Positions 37,501 through 49,006 of a DNA stretch of 64,000 nt are shown here, in pieces. The notes below the pieces were generated by a model, which was not told the origin of the DNA, did no database searches, and saw nothing but the letters and a program-made list of their open reading frames with translations. Source of the DNA: Talinum fruticosum (taxonomy: Eukaryota; Streptophyta; Magnoliopsida; Caryophyllales; Talinaceae); contig JAITYX010000017.1 in NCBI GenBank assembly GCA_021018815.1, forward strand, positions 4,960,001-5,024,000, in the 5' to 3' direction. How positions within the stretch are numbered: the first letter of the stretch is position 1; every line of letters begins with the position of its first letter. The position numbers were made by a program, and so were the translations under genes.

Positions 37501-39742
37501 CAAAGTCTGTTGCTGGAACGGTAAGTTTTTGCGGGTTGCATTTAGTTTGTACACTAAGCAATCCTATCCCTAAGCTAGTAAATTTGCTACTAAGCATCAG
37601 GAATTCAAAAAGAGGTGGTACAATTCTTCGGTCCCCAGTCATGTGGGTCTTTCGGGAACAACCTCTCAGCTTGCAGGGACTAGCCTACATTTGGATCTCA
37701 GTGGACTTGTTCCAGTGTGATCAATACTAGGTGTTGTCATCATTTTGGATTTCTGATCATCAAAATGAAATATTCTGGAATTTGGCTCTAATGTGGAACA
37801 ATAAAGACATTTATGACGATAGGACAGTTTCATTATGATATGAATGCCTTACCTATGCTCATCTGATATTTGGAAATACCTGTAGCGAACTTTCTGCAGA
37901 GATCAATGACATAAATTTCACCCTTTTTCTTGTATTCACAGCAGCCCCCTACTGTTGCACTAGAACAATAACCTATCTGATTGACTATATATATGTCTTT
38001 CTTGTTAGGCTAGCCATCTTTACTTATTCTGAATCAATGCTTAGGCATGTTCAAAATGTTTGTATTGCATAATTTGCATAATTCTTATGGTCTGATTTTT
38101 TGAGCAAGTTATTTCTGCTAATTTGGAAATGTCTTCCAGTATTTGTATACCAAATCGATTTCTTTAAAAAAAATTTAGGTTTTAATTTGAAGATATAGAC
38201 TTTGAATTGATGTTCCTGTTTATAATAGCTTTATACTTTTAAGACTAATGGTCCTGTTTTGTAATAGTTTTACTCTTATTTTCAGCCTGAGTGGATGGCC
38301 CCTGAGTTTCTGCGTGGAGAACCTTCAAATGAGAAATCGGATGTTTACAGTTTCGGAGTTATTTTGTGGGAGCTTGTTACCCTGCAACAACCTTGGAATG
38401 GACTTAGCCCTGCTCAGGTATAGCCAACTTGCTTATGGGTTCCATTTGTGTCTCCATGGTTTCTCCATTCTGCACCTTCCTCCCAGGTGGACAATAATAG
38501 ATAAAGAGGGAAAAAAACAATTTCACATTAAAATTGGAATAGTGGTCTACCAAAAAAAAAGGCGATATAAGGGCCATTAAGATTTTGAATCAATCATCTG
38601 AGCATATTAGCTAGAACACTAGCTTATTTCCCTTTGAAAGAGTAATGTTGTTCTCTTTTTGGTAATACATGAAAGGAAAAATCTGAAATAGCCGACCATA
38701 CTGCATCCTTTCAATCTCAGGTATGGTTGTTAACATAGATTTCGAATGATGTGAAGAGATGGAAGGTCTCTAGTCGCTTGAACTGAAATCAGATCCAAAT
38801 GTCAAATTTGAGCTGTTATTATGTAACTCTCTCCTTGCTTCTGGTATTGCTGCTTGTGCTACTTTACATTGCCCTTTATCAATCATGCAATATCATTACC
38901 ATTTCAGGTGGTCGGAGCAGTTGCTTTCCAGAACAGGAGGCTCACTATTCCGCCAAACACCTCCCCTTTGTTGGCATCTCTTATTGAAGCCTGTTGGGCA
39001 GAGTAAGTTCTTCATCTCCCTGTCATGTTTGGCTTGCTTGTTATAAATACGGTGGACCGTGTGAAGATATAGCATTGTACCTTCTATAGAGTTTTGATTA
39101 GCTCCAGATAGCATCAAGTGCTACCTGGCTCCACAAATAGTCTTCCTCTATGCGTCTGTCCCCACTGTTTAATTTTAATTTGTTTCAGCTTTGGTTTATA
39201 TCCTCACTTTTTGGTGGTGATGGGTTGCACTGCCTTTCATATCTAGGATAAAGTAAAGATAAGCATTGTGCAATTCAATCATAGAAGTCAATTTGCATAC
39301 ATATGAGTCCGCATTAGCCCCGCCTATGTGAAACTTTGGTGCATTGATTTGGTTTGGTTTCTTTCTTCATATGAACATAGAAATATAGAATTGAACTATC
39401 CTTTCTTAAATTGCCTGACCGGCTCCAATCAGCAAGGACCAGCTGTCTATTCTACTGATCATAACTAACTTTGTTGATTATGTTTCACTGTGATATCTTA
39501 CTATCATGGGTGCCAACTAACACAAGTTGGTAGTCTTTGGGTTGTGTTACCAAAGACCTAAATTTGAATCCTGCCTACATTGATATTTCCGATTCCTTGT
39601 GCACCAAAAACAGCTGATATCGCTCTATTTGTCTTCTCTTTTGCTCTTTAGTGACCCGAGTCAGCGGCCATCTTTCAAGAGCATTGTTGACACTCTGAAG
39701 AAGCTGCTGAAGTCTCCAACCCAGCTCATTCAAATGGGTTGA
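28576..39742 (+). CDS. RAF-like MAPKKK, group B3 (CTR1/RAF6-type)
   Basis: Fifteen coding exons: 28576-29417, 32113-32410, 32491-32635, 33921-34036, 34632-34837, 35522-36016, 36120-36160, 36415-36483, 36904-37004, 37100-37184, 37272-37370, 37452-37520, 38286-38417, 38908-39002 and 39652-39742. All junctions are GT-AG and phases agree if one base is added at 28625-28628 and one at 32255-32257, giving 961 residues. The start [15 protein letters not shown] is typical of this family. An EDR1-type domain (about 275-540) precedes the kinase domain (about 690-955): glycine loop G-A-G-S-F-G at 700-705, Lys 720, H-W-D-L-K-S-P-N at 816-823, D-F-G at 836-838. The catalytic loop has HWD, not HRD, which I recall as normal for the RAF6-like branch. 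Members act in ethylene, abscisic-acid or stress signalling in the cytoplasm and at ER membranes. The particular role here is not shown. Confidence 0.9.
29418..32112 (+). other. First intron of the RAF-like kinase gene
   Basis: A 2.7 kb intron from TGG|GTAATT to TACTCAG|GTT. It starts with CT repeats (29422-29452) and contains a T13-G6 composite run at 31515-31533. No exon or convincing transposon was found inside. Confidence 0.7.
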
Positions 39743-41427
39743 CCATGAGTCAGTTTCCAATGTTAAAGAGCTCTTCTCAACCCTGAGCAAATGGTGGCAT
39801 ATTTGGACCTCTTCCAAGTATATTTCTCTGGAGCTGCTTCACAGCTAACTTATCATTAGTTTTACAGGCGCCTTTCTTTTTGCAGCTGTTTCATCTTAGA
39901 AAGGCGTCTCGAGCTTGTCCTTGTCTTATCAGAGTGCATAGGCAACAGATCTTATGAATTGTATATGCAGAGTACTTTACTAGTATAGGAGCTCCCTAGG
40001 AGTTAAAACCCAGTATTTATTGGGTTAAGAAGCAATTGCATGGGGTATTATAATGCATTGCTATGCTATGCTATGCTGTATTATGGGATCTTGAGAAGAA
40101 ATCCTAATGTATGAACATCTTATTTGCATATATAATTAATATGACTTTCTATGAGTTTTATTAGTCAATCTATACTCTTTATTTATCGTGTTTTACTTGT
40201 GTAAATGATTCATTTTAATATATGACACTATTCACTTAATTTTAATATATGACACTATTCACGCTAGATTTTTTGTACGTACCAACGTATTATGTTGATT
40301 TTTTAATAATTCACCTTTTCTTTTGGGTATGTAAATCTTTGTCATTAATGATATAGGAAATGAATTTGTTAACACAGTAAATTAATACTAATCATGAAAA
40401 TTAAAGTGTCTATATCATTGGATGATGTAATTTTACCAGATACAAAATCTCATTTTCTTTGAAAATATTTGTCAATATTTTACCCATAAAAGTTAGTTTG
40501 AATCATGAAAGAGAATGTATTGATATTTAGATATCAACGTTAGAAGAAAGCATGAAATATTGTATGCCACATAAGAATCTTCAAATAGACATGCATTGAT
40601 AGAACTGCTATGTGTATTTGTAATCATTCTCTAACCATATTGTCATTTATAAATTTTAGTTGAATCTCAAGCTTATTCCTTATATTGTATATTTGTCTAG
40701 AATTGGATTTGAGCTTTAGGTTTTTTTTTTTTTTTTTTCCACTTCAGCTTACATATCTCGCCATTCATTAAAGTTCTTATAACTTTTTACAGCTTTTTTT
40801 TTTTTTTACAATTGTTTACAACTAATTAAACTTACAACTACCTCCTTATAGTCATTTATGAAAGTTCTTACAACTTTTTACATTTTTTTTATAATTGTTT
40901 ACAACTAATTAAACTTACAACTACCTCCTTATAGTCATTTATCAAAGAACAACGCCTTAATACGCATTGTGATTAAAGTGTTTTCTACTCAAGTTATAAC
41001 TAAACATTAATGTTTATAAACTTTTGATATTGTGGGATGGACTAATACATTTTTGAATATAACTTAATTCTCAAAGAGGACAACTTAAATTAATTTCTTA
41101 TCATAAGAATTATTTACATTGTGTTACTTTTAGACTAATCTCTAGTGTGTACTTTTTAACCAAAATTAAAAAATTACATATAATTATTAGAGATCAAAGG
41201 AACAACTTTATATATAGTATCGGCAAAAAATACACCATGCTCCTTTTCTTTTACTTTTACCATCGAGCAAGCATAGGTTAGCATTGCCATTTACCATTTT
41301 GAATTATAGTTAAACAACTTGCCAAAAAAATAAATTTAAAAAAACACATTTTTAGTGTTACAACTTACAACTACCCCAACTAGCCACGAGTCGACTCAGA
41401 ACACAAAAGAGCGAGTCAGACGACGAC
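39743..41427. other. Kinase 3' region and intergenic spacer with two tandem repeats
   Basis: The 3' untranslated part of the kinase gene probably ends before 40140. Two short tandem duplications follow: a 27 bp unit (copies at 40212-40235 and 40239-40262, core AATATATGACACTATTCAC) and a unit of about 88 bp at 40763-40945 (core TTGTTTACAACTAATTAAAC). The remainder is AT-rich and without genes. Confidence 0.65.
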
Positions 41428-42103
41428 TCACGAGTCTAACCGTTCCAAACCCCGCTTAGCCGCAACCGATTCAGGTTGAACCCTAACTGCCTCCTCGAAA
41501 GCCTCCTTGGCTTTCTCTCTCTTCCCCAGCCCCTCACAGCACTCTCCCAGCAAACACCACGCCTTCTCACTCTCTCTCCTCAGCGCCACCGCCTCCCTCA
41601 GCTCCTCCTCCACCTTCCCCCACACCGCCTCGTCCACCCCCTCCGAGTCGCCCCTCCCGTGTCGGCTGACATCCATCCTCAGCTCCGCCCTCTTCACGAG
41701 CGCGTCGGCCTTCTCCTCGGCGGAGAGAGAGCCCACCGCGAGGGGGAGAGCGCGGCGTCGATGGATTCGAGCGCGGAGGTCTTGAAGCCCTGGAGGTCGA
41801 GGGCGAGGGCTCGGACGATGTGGTTGGCGGCGTCGGAGGGGTAGAGGCGGACAGCGGCGTCGGCCTCGGCGGCGGCGGCGGCGGCCAGGAGAGAGAGGAG
41901 CGGGACGAGCGGGGGTGGGATCGGGCCTTGGAGAGGAGCTCGGCGGCCTTGACGAAGTGGCGGCGGGATTGGAGCATGGATCGATCGCGGTGGAGTCGGT
42001 ACTTGGCGAGGAGTTTGCGAGGGATGTCGTGGGTCCAGAGGTACATGATGACGCTGCCCAGGATGAAGATGGCTTGGAGAGAGAGATCCCACCACATCGA
42101 CAT
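41428..42103 (-). CDS. TPR-like protein with N-terminal membrane segment
   Basis: Single-exon minus-strand gene from ATG 42103-42101 to TGA 41430-41428. The N-terminus MSMWWDLSLQAIFILG carries a hydrophobic segment (about 7-23) and is followed by a basic H-D-I-P-R-K-L-L stretch. An Ala-rich helical part with S-D-A-A-N-H-I-V-R-A-L-A-L-D-L-Q-G follows, and a C-terminal tetratricopeptide repeat has W-C-L-L-G-E-C-C-E-G-L-G. This order is that of a plant TPR-like superfamily protein of about 220 residues. Two frame changes interrupt it: one C is missing at the C5 run (plus strand G5 at 41911-41915) and one at another (41742-41746). With both restored the length is 225 residues and the frame is continuous. 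The function is unknown; membrane anchoring is inferred from the N-terminus. Confidence 0.75.
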
Positions 42104-42168
42104 TGTTGATTTTCCCTCTGTGTCCAGAATTCGATTGGGAATTCGAATTGGAATGAATTGCAGAGACC

Positions 42169-42210
<42 letters not shown>

Positions 42211-42345
42211 GAGAAAGGGGAGAGAGAGAATCAGGGGGTATTTGTTTGGGCCGATGATCTCCGAGTCTGAGTCAAATCTGGGTGGCCGCCAGGGAAAGAG
42301 GGGGGGACGGAGAGAGAGAGAGAGAGAGTTGACCATGGAGAGTTC
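42104..42345 (-). promoter_or_regulatory. 5' leader of the TPR-like gene with GA/CT repeats
   Basis: Upstream of the ATG, a long (AG)n tract (42174-42206 on plus, CT on the transcript) and a second one (42309-42328) mark a pyrimidine-rich plant 5' leader. No TATA box is obvious. Confidence 0.5.
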
Positions 42346-43299
42346 TAAAGCGCGTGGTTGCTTTGACTCCCAAATAGTAGTGCTGTATAGGAGACCCCCT
42401 TCAAAGAAAATGGGTTGAATTGGGCTTTCGATTTGGCTCCTTCCAGAATCCTTTATTTATGGGTTGCTTGTATACATATTTTTAAAATTGTACCGATTTT
42501 TAAGTTCGGTTCGAATTAATATGTATACTAATATTTATTTATATTTTTTATTTATTTTTATTTATTTTTATTCATTATAACAGTTCATTTCCATTTTAAT
42601 TATAACAATAGTTTTTCCTTTTTGCTCATTTTAGCTTGTATTTGCTATAAAAAATATTGATGTAAATTTTATCAACCATTTCAAATATGTCCTGAATGTA
42701 AACCAAATCTTGAAATTGTAGACTCAAAATTAATTTGGACTAATTGAATTTTCATGGCCTTAATCTTATTTTTAAATATTTAAACCCATTATAAATTACA
42801 ACTAGATTATCAATGTTCTTCTTGGATATTTTTAATCGGAACTAACCTCACTCGTTCGATTTAAGTTTGTATTCCGAGTTAATACTTGTGTGGGAAAATT
42901 ATGTTTCTTATACTATGTGTTATTCAAAATTTTAAAAAAGAGCCGTAAAAGTAGAAATAAACTTAAAGTCTTCTTCATTTGATCTCATTAGATAAATAAA
43001 TTTAAAGGTATCAATTATACCGATAAAATTTTATTATTCGATTATTGTCGTTTCATAATTGCCAAATAATTAAAAAGTAAACTTTATTTTATTTTATCAT
43101 TTGAGCTGTGAATTTTGTTATAATTAATTTTTAACACTTGTTTTTTTACGACTTTGCCTGGCTGTGATTAAAAAATAAATAAAAGACTTTGTCTGGCTGA
43201 TAATAAAAAAAAATTAAAAATTTAACACAAAATGCAAGGCTAACGTCAGCTTGGCCGCTGCTCAGCCACTCTACTATACAAAATTCCTGTCTCCTACAG
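42346..43299. other. AT-rich spacer between divergent TPR-like and SICKLE genes
   Basis: This spacer separates two divergently transcribed genes and should hold both promoters. It has low-complexity TTTATTTTTATT tracts near 42530-42570. I see no gene or clear regulatory motif. Confidence 0.5.
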
Positions 43300-44671
43300 C
43301 GTATTTCATCTTTAGGCAAATCGAAACCCTAGTTTTTCTTGTATGTTCCAAAGAACCCTAGACTTTCACGCCCAAAATTGAAATTGGTGAACTGCGAATT
43401 TCCGAAATTAAAGTTGGTGGGTGGGTTGTTCTTGATTTGGATGATTGCGTTCCTCTGAAAGTAATTTCCGACCTGAGAGCCCAGGATCGTCCAAACAGAC
43501 TGCAAATTTCTCCGAATTAGTGGCGGATCTAGTGTATTAGGATAAGTGAGGCATGTTGCTTGCAGGTCTTGAATTCTGAGTCCCAGCGCGCGGCTTTTTC
43601 TGTTTTCATTGCAGATTTTTTTTTTTTTGAACTCTAAGAAGACTCAACCCAAAATTATAAATTTGGAGACTCAGCCAGCGCGCTACAGTTTTGCCCCTCT
43701 CAACTCTCAACTCTCTACCCAAAACCCTAGCAGCACCCACCACCACGCTCTCCACTCCTCCTCTCCCCGCCGCACGAAGCCATCTCCGGCCGACCACCCA
43801 TCCGGCGCCGGCTGCTTCTTTCTCTCTCACCTGCGCTGGCCTGGCTCTTGCGTCGCTGCTGGGTGGTCGCCTCGTTCGCCTCGTTGCGTTGCTGGCTCTG
43901 GTCGGTAGCCACGCCAGGCGCCTCCTTGTTGGTCGCCGCCGGCGCCGCCTCCTTGTTGGTCGCCGCCGGCGCCGCCTCCCTCCAGCAGACCCACCGCAAC
44001 CACCGGCCACACCCTCCTCAACCGTGAACTTCTTGCTTGCTTCACTAGGTAATTAATCTAACTTTGTCATTTTTTTAATTTGGTTCTTTCATTTGATAGC
44101 ATATATTTGTTTAATTAAACTTAGGTTCGTGACTTAAGTGTTGTTTTAGATTTTTATAGATTGTAAGTAATTGTGGATTGTTTTGTTTGATTGTTTGATT
44201 TGATATTGTTGTTGGATAGAGCCATATGGTAATGAAATGTAATTTTGAATTTGTGAAGAAGAATGCAATTTTGATTCGAATTGAATAATTTTGAGCTTGT
44301 AAAATAATCAAATGTAAGACTTTTATAAAATGTGATTTAGAATGTAATTTTGATTTTGATTTGTGAAGTTATGAAATGTATGATTCTTCGATCTTAATTA
44401 ATTTCAATTTTTTTGTTGTTGGAAATGCATACATGTTTTAAGAAGGTTTAACAATTATATTTATTTTATTTTATTTTATAATTATAAATTTTTTATTTTT
44501 AGTACTTTTGAATAAAAAAATATTAATTTTAATAATATTTTTTTAGTTTATAATTATAAATTTTTTCGGCCCTGACATTTGAATCCTGGATCCGCCACAG
44601 CTCCGAATTAGAGTTTTCTTCGAAGTCAAAATCCCCCAATCTAGTCGAGAGTTGCTTCAGAATCTCCAAAG
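43300..44671 (+). promoter_or_regulatory. 5' leader of the SICKLE homologue, interrupted by a hAT element
   Basis: AAACCCTAG-type leader sequence (43325-43360) runs to 43517. A transposon then occupies 43518-44600, and leader sequence resumes for about 70 bases before the ATG at 44672. The start of transcription is inferred near 43300. Whether the insert is spliced out or supplies its own start cannot be told from sequence. Confidence 0.55.
43518..44600. mobile_element. Non-autonomous hAT transposon in the SICKLE 5' leader
   Basis: The ends are TAGTGGCGGATCTAG (43518) and CTGGATCCGCCACAG (ending 44600), inverted repeats of a common plant hAT type. The 8 bp CTCCGAAT stands directly outside both ends (43510-43517 and 44601-44608), matching the hAT target-duplication length. 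No transposase is encoded. The interior has a GC-rich part (43690-44040) with a directly repeated 27 bp GCCTCCTTGTTGGTCGCC unit (43919-43975), which gives spurious ORFs on both strands. Confidence 0.85.
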
Positions 44672-47600
44672 ATGGAGGAATCGGAGAAGAGAAGGGAAAG
44701 ACTGAGAGCAATGCGCATGGAAGCTCAAGCTGAAGCGGTCTCCAGCTCGTTGGCGCCATCTTCTCTCTCCAACCCATTGCTTGAAAGGCATGAAGATGAC
44801 TCTTGTGCCGTGGCGCCGAGGTTCGGGTTCTACACTGATCCAATGGCTGCATTCTCTGCCGAAAGGCATCAAACTGGGCATCAACCTAGGCCCCGTTTCC
44901 CCTCTCTCCTTCTGGTAATTAATTTTCTGCTCTATTTGTTTTACTAATTGTTATGATGAATATTTTAAGGGTTCTCTTTGGAAATATTGTTATAGGATTA
45001 CATGATGGAAGATAATAGTGATGTTATGATGGTTGTATGATGATGATTGATTTATAACTGTTCTGTTGAAATTGGCAAGTGGGCTGCTGTGTGAATCACG
45101 GGTGCTTTTCTGTTCTTGATTTTCGTTGTACTGAGTGCGTATATTTATTTGGAAGTTTTTCTTTCTGTTCCTGACTAGATTAAATGAAAGTTGGTATCTT
45201 TTTCACAGTTGGGTTGAGTGTTTGTTTATTACTCAAAATCAAGCATTTTGGTGAAGTTTGGTAGGTGAGAAGTATGTAAATGGGGTTTGGGGTAACCGAT
45301 TTTTTCTGTCCAGTATTTTTTACTTGTTCCGGGATATTGTAATATTTATGAATTATTACTGTTGAGATGCAGTTTCTTTGTCTTTGATCAAAATTGTAGG
45401 GCTTTACTGATGGTTGTTTTGATCCTATGTAATGCATGGATAGTCACATAGTATTTTTCTTTTAATTTCCAAATTAGTTAATCATTGGTGTTTCACATGG
45501 TTGAGGGGCTTTCTATTCTTTATAATATGAGGTTATTTGGAATTAAATGCAATGCATAAACTAATGGAGTATATCGAAAAACTGTATTATATATTGGAGT
45601 CTTGGCAACAAATCTAACCTAATTAAACAAAAATATTGCTAATGAATTGTAACTCAAATATGAGGCTAAAAGGAAATTCAATCAGGCATTTCTGTCATAC
45701 CACTTATGAATTTTGTAACTGTAGCAATTGGTAGAAGAAAGATAACACGTCAGCATATCATGGAAACCGTATGGACTTTAGATTGTGGGCAACAATATGT
45801 TAATATAGTTACAAGGTGTTGATCAATACAGGGAATTGATTGGGAATTTGGTTTTATGGGATGTGCAATTATAATTAGAGTACTGGTCAAGATAATTTAG
45901 TACATGATTGTAAGTTTGTGATGATAAGGGGAGCTGACCAGAATCAGGATAGTTTAATGAACCTTTCGGGTGCAACATGTGGTAATATATGTTAGTAGGT
46001 GCTAGTCTTTTATTGGCCTCTAGGAATCAGTCTTTGTTCTTGTAGCCCCTACCGTAGTTACTAGATCGCCTAGTCTGGAACGCGGATTGTTGTTTTTTGC
46101 ACAAATTTAGTATAATTTTGGCTTTGGATCACTTGTTCGAAAGCAAGGAACCTAGGGGGTGGAGCGATCCCAGTAACTATGGCCCCTACCTACATTTGGG
46201 TTTAGCCTTTATTATAATCGAATGAAGCAATAGGATTGAAGGGAAAATTTTACCATATAGTAGTGAGACTGGCATTGCTGTTTGGAGCAGAGTGTTGGCC
46301 AGTCAAGAAAAATGAGACTGGCATTGCTGTTTGGAGCAGAGTTGTTGGCCAGTCAAGAAAAATGAAGTTCAGAGGATGTCGGTTGCCGAGATGAGCATGA
46401 TTTGGTGGATGTGTAGCCAGACGAGATTGGATAGAATCTGAATGATGTGATTAGAGACACAGTGCCTATAGAGCACAAGATAAGAGTGAGTAGACTTAGA
46501 TGGTTTAGTCATGTCAAGAGGAGTAAATGCTCGAGTGAGGAGACTTGAAAGGATTAACCTTTCGGAGTGCATAAGAAGCCGTGGAAGACCAAAGAAAAGT
46601 TGGGAGTAAGTCATTAGACATGACATGTATCTAGGAATAACACACGACATGACTTAGGATAGGAGCATGTAAAAGTCTAGGATTAGAGGGTGTTGGACCT
46701 TAAGTAGCTTACTTCTTGCTTTTCTTTGGCCACAAAATGCATAGTGATTGTTGAGGTCTTGGGTTTTTTTTTTTTTTTGAAAAAGGTCTTTGTTTTAGTT
46801 GTTATTGTTTCATGTGTCTTTTGGACATTTGTATGTTATTACTATTTTATTCTTGGCATGTTTATCTAACTTTTTAATTTTGTATCCGGCACTTAGATTT
46901 CATTATTTATAATAATACTGGTTATTTGTACTTAATACTTTTGTTGCCTTTTTTTAAAAATTGTTTTTTTCAAAATTTTTAATGTGGATCTTTTGGAATG
47001 GGTCTTTCTGTGAGTAGAAATGCTTATGGCGGTAAGACTGTATACATTAGGATCTCCCTAGATCCCACACAAGTGGAACCAACTATGAGAGTTGTTGCAT
47101 GTTCGTAATCCTGTAATACCTCTTTCCTTTTCCGTCTCTTGATTTGTCTTTCTCTGGTGGGATGCACCACCCATCATTGGTTAATAGTATTAAGGAAGAC
47201 GTGCTTATATAGGATTCATGTTCTCTTCCAGATTGGTTTGAGATGTACCCTTTTGCTCAAAATAATGGTTCATGTGTATGACACTTGAGCTAAGTGTATA
47301 GTTCGAGTGACAATCTTTCACTTGTCTTCTAGTTCATTCTTTCAATTCTCTTTTTTTTTTGTATGTAAAGGCCATGGAATACTTTGATTTGAGTTTAACT
47401 ATAACCCACCTAGAATCAAACTTAAGCTTTTCATGCGAATAGCCAAATATAAGGAATGTGTGAATCTCTAAGAAAATATCCATTTGGATGAACAGTGATA
47501 GTTTTTTAGTGGGGTAATTTAGGGCAATTATCAAGGCTAGCATGAGGAAGTTGCGAGTATGTTGGTTGTTAGTTTAGGGATGACATACTTTTTGGATAGC

Positions 47601-48716
47601 CTAACTATGAACAGTTTAATTTCTGCTTGTATAGAGGATGCATAATCTAGTGGCCTATCTTATTTGATTCCCTTGTTGTATGCGTCTTTAGAGATTTTAT
47701 CACATATGATGTATACTTTCCTACAACAACACCACAGGACTTTTCTGCGAGTTGTATGTATATTTGGCTTCATTGGGCATGTAAATATTATGTACCGCTA
47801 ACTCAATTAGCAGGACCAAAGAATGCTGAAATGCCCATCGCTGGTGTTCACCAGTTCCAGAACAGTTATTCACTTTATCAGAATATGCAACAACCGGGAG
47901 ATCCATATTATAACCCAGGCTCATCCGCAAGTCCTATGGGAATGGGCAATCCTTATCCTGTGCATCAAGGTACCCTACAATTCCTATACAAATATGCGTT
48001 GCTTCAAAAGATGATCCTTTTATGAAAAACGAAAATGTTCATATTCACCTGTTAATGGTGTAAATGTGCAGGTAGCCCTAACTTCAGTTCTGCACCAGGA
48101 AGGGGTCAGTGGTTTGGCAATAGTCCTAGCCCTGGTTCAGGACGTGGAGGCAGTCCTTATTATATGCATCAAGGTACTTCTGCGATTACTGGCGCAAAAT
48201 ATGGTGCTTACTGCTTATCATTATTCTGTAAAAATGTCTTGAAGTTCCGTACCCATCACGTTGGCAATAATTGTGCAGGTAGCCCAAGCTTTAGGACTCC
48301 TCCACAGCAAGGAAGGGGTCGCTGGTCTCACAGTAGTCCTGGTCCTGGCTTAGGACGTGGAGGTAGCCATAGTCCTGACATGGGAAGGGGAGGGGTCGGT
48401 GGGATGGCAGTAGGATGAGCCCAGGTTCAAGATATTCCGGTGGAAGAGGAAGAGGTTCTGGTTTTGATGGTCGAGCACGCTCTTTCTATGACAAGTCAAT
48501 GGTTGAAGATCCCTGGGAATCCTTGTCACCTGTGATCTGGCAGGGAGCGAGTGCTTCAAGAATTAGTTTCAACAACCGGGCTTTTATTCAGAGGACTCCC
48601 AGTGCAAAAAACCTAGGGTTTCAGGCACTGTTGATACGTCCAACTCTAAACAAAGCCTTGCTGAGTTCATAGCTGCCTCTGTTGATGAAGCTGTTGGAGA
48701 AGCAACCACTGAGTGA
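44672..48716 (+). CDS. SIC: SICKLE homologue (RNA-processing proline/glycine-rich protein)
   Basis: Four coding exons: 44672-44914, 47814-47969, 48072-48173 and 48279-48716, all GT-AG. The N-terminus MEESEKRRERLRAMRMEAQ, the L-S-N-P-L-L-E and F-Y-T-D-P-M-A-A-F-S motifs, a Gly/Ser/Pro-rich repeat region encoded by exons 3-4 and the C-terminal Y-D-K-S-M-V-E-D-P-W and S-L-A-E-F-I-A-A-S motifs match plant SICKLE, a nuclear protein linked to microRNA biogenesis and splicing. Frame continuity needs one extra base in exon 1 (C run 44899-44902, tentative; an unseen small exon is the alternative) and in exon 4 at 48392-48395 (G4) and 48606-48611 (A6), giving 313 residues, close to the about 319 I recall for Arabidopsis. 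Exons 3 and 4 begin with similar G-S-P-N/S-F units, so they may be an internal duplication. Confidence 0.85.
46265..46363 (+). repeat. Tandem duplication of a 49 bp unit
   Basis: Two adjacent copies of GAGACTGGCATTGCTGTTTG and following bases (46265-46313 and 46314-46363) differ by one base. The unit encodes the start of the LINE tail that follows, ending in the W-P-V-K-K codons, so it is a local duplication inside that fragment. Confidence 0.8.
46290..46680 (+). mobile_element. LINE reverse-transcriptase tail fragment in SICKLE intron 1
   Basis: In plus-strand frames the fragment shows W-P-V-K-K, V-A-E-M-S-M, L-D-R-I-R-N-D-V-I-R, R-L-R-W-F-S-H-V-K-R and R-G-R-P-K-K-S-W, the order typical of the extreme C-terminus of a plant LINE-type reverse transcriptase. 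Stops and frame changes interrupt it. No catalytic domain is present. It lies in the same orientation as the host transcript. Confidence 0.7.
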
Positions 48717-48889
48717 CATTTATGAGGCATCGAACAGATTTTGTTGCAGCCTCATACCTCCCCCAATCTTCTTTCTTCAAAACCAGGCATGACACAAACG
48801 GAGGGCTCGTGCATTTCGGAGTTTGGTGATGCCCAAATATCTACCTTGCTTGAAAAAGTTTTGCCTGGATACTCGGGTTTTGTTTGCAG

Positions 48890-49006
48890 TGTCCATGGGC
48901 TCTGATTGCATTGATTCGGGAAGTGAGACCGATGGATGCTGATATGATTGGTGGGGGAGCTATTCTGTTACCTACTCATCAGGGTGAAGTAGTTGGAAAG
49001 ATGCAG
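48890..49006 (+). other. Orphan exon-like segment, 39 codons
   Basis: Between a TTTGTTTGCAG acceptor (ending 48889) and an ATGCAG|GTGATA donor (edge 49006) lies an open frame of exactly 39 codons. It reads with ordinary protein composition (C-P-W-A-L-I-A-L-I-R-E-V-R then D-A-D-M-I-G-G-G-A-I-L). Both ends are phase 0. It lies 170 bases after the SICKLE stop. I do not recognise it. It could be a relic of another gene, an alternative SICKLE 3' exon or chance. Confidence 0.3.

Noticed and set aside
41476..42257. Long plus-strand ORFs opposite the TPR-like gene
   Set aside because: They are antisense shadows of a GC-rich minus-strand exon and have no family features.
43606..44056. GC-rich ORFs on both strands near the SICKLE leader
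   Set aside because: They lie wholly inside the hAT element, overlap on opposite strands and consist of Arg/Ala/Pro runs produced by GC-rich repeats.
46369..46650. Minus-strand ORF in SICKLE intron 1
   Set aside because: The plus-strand frames here match a LINE reverse-transcriptase tail; the minus ORF is a shadow.
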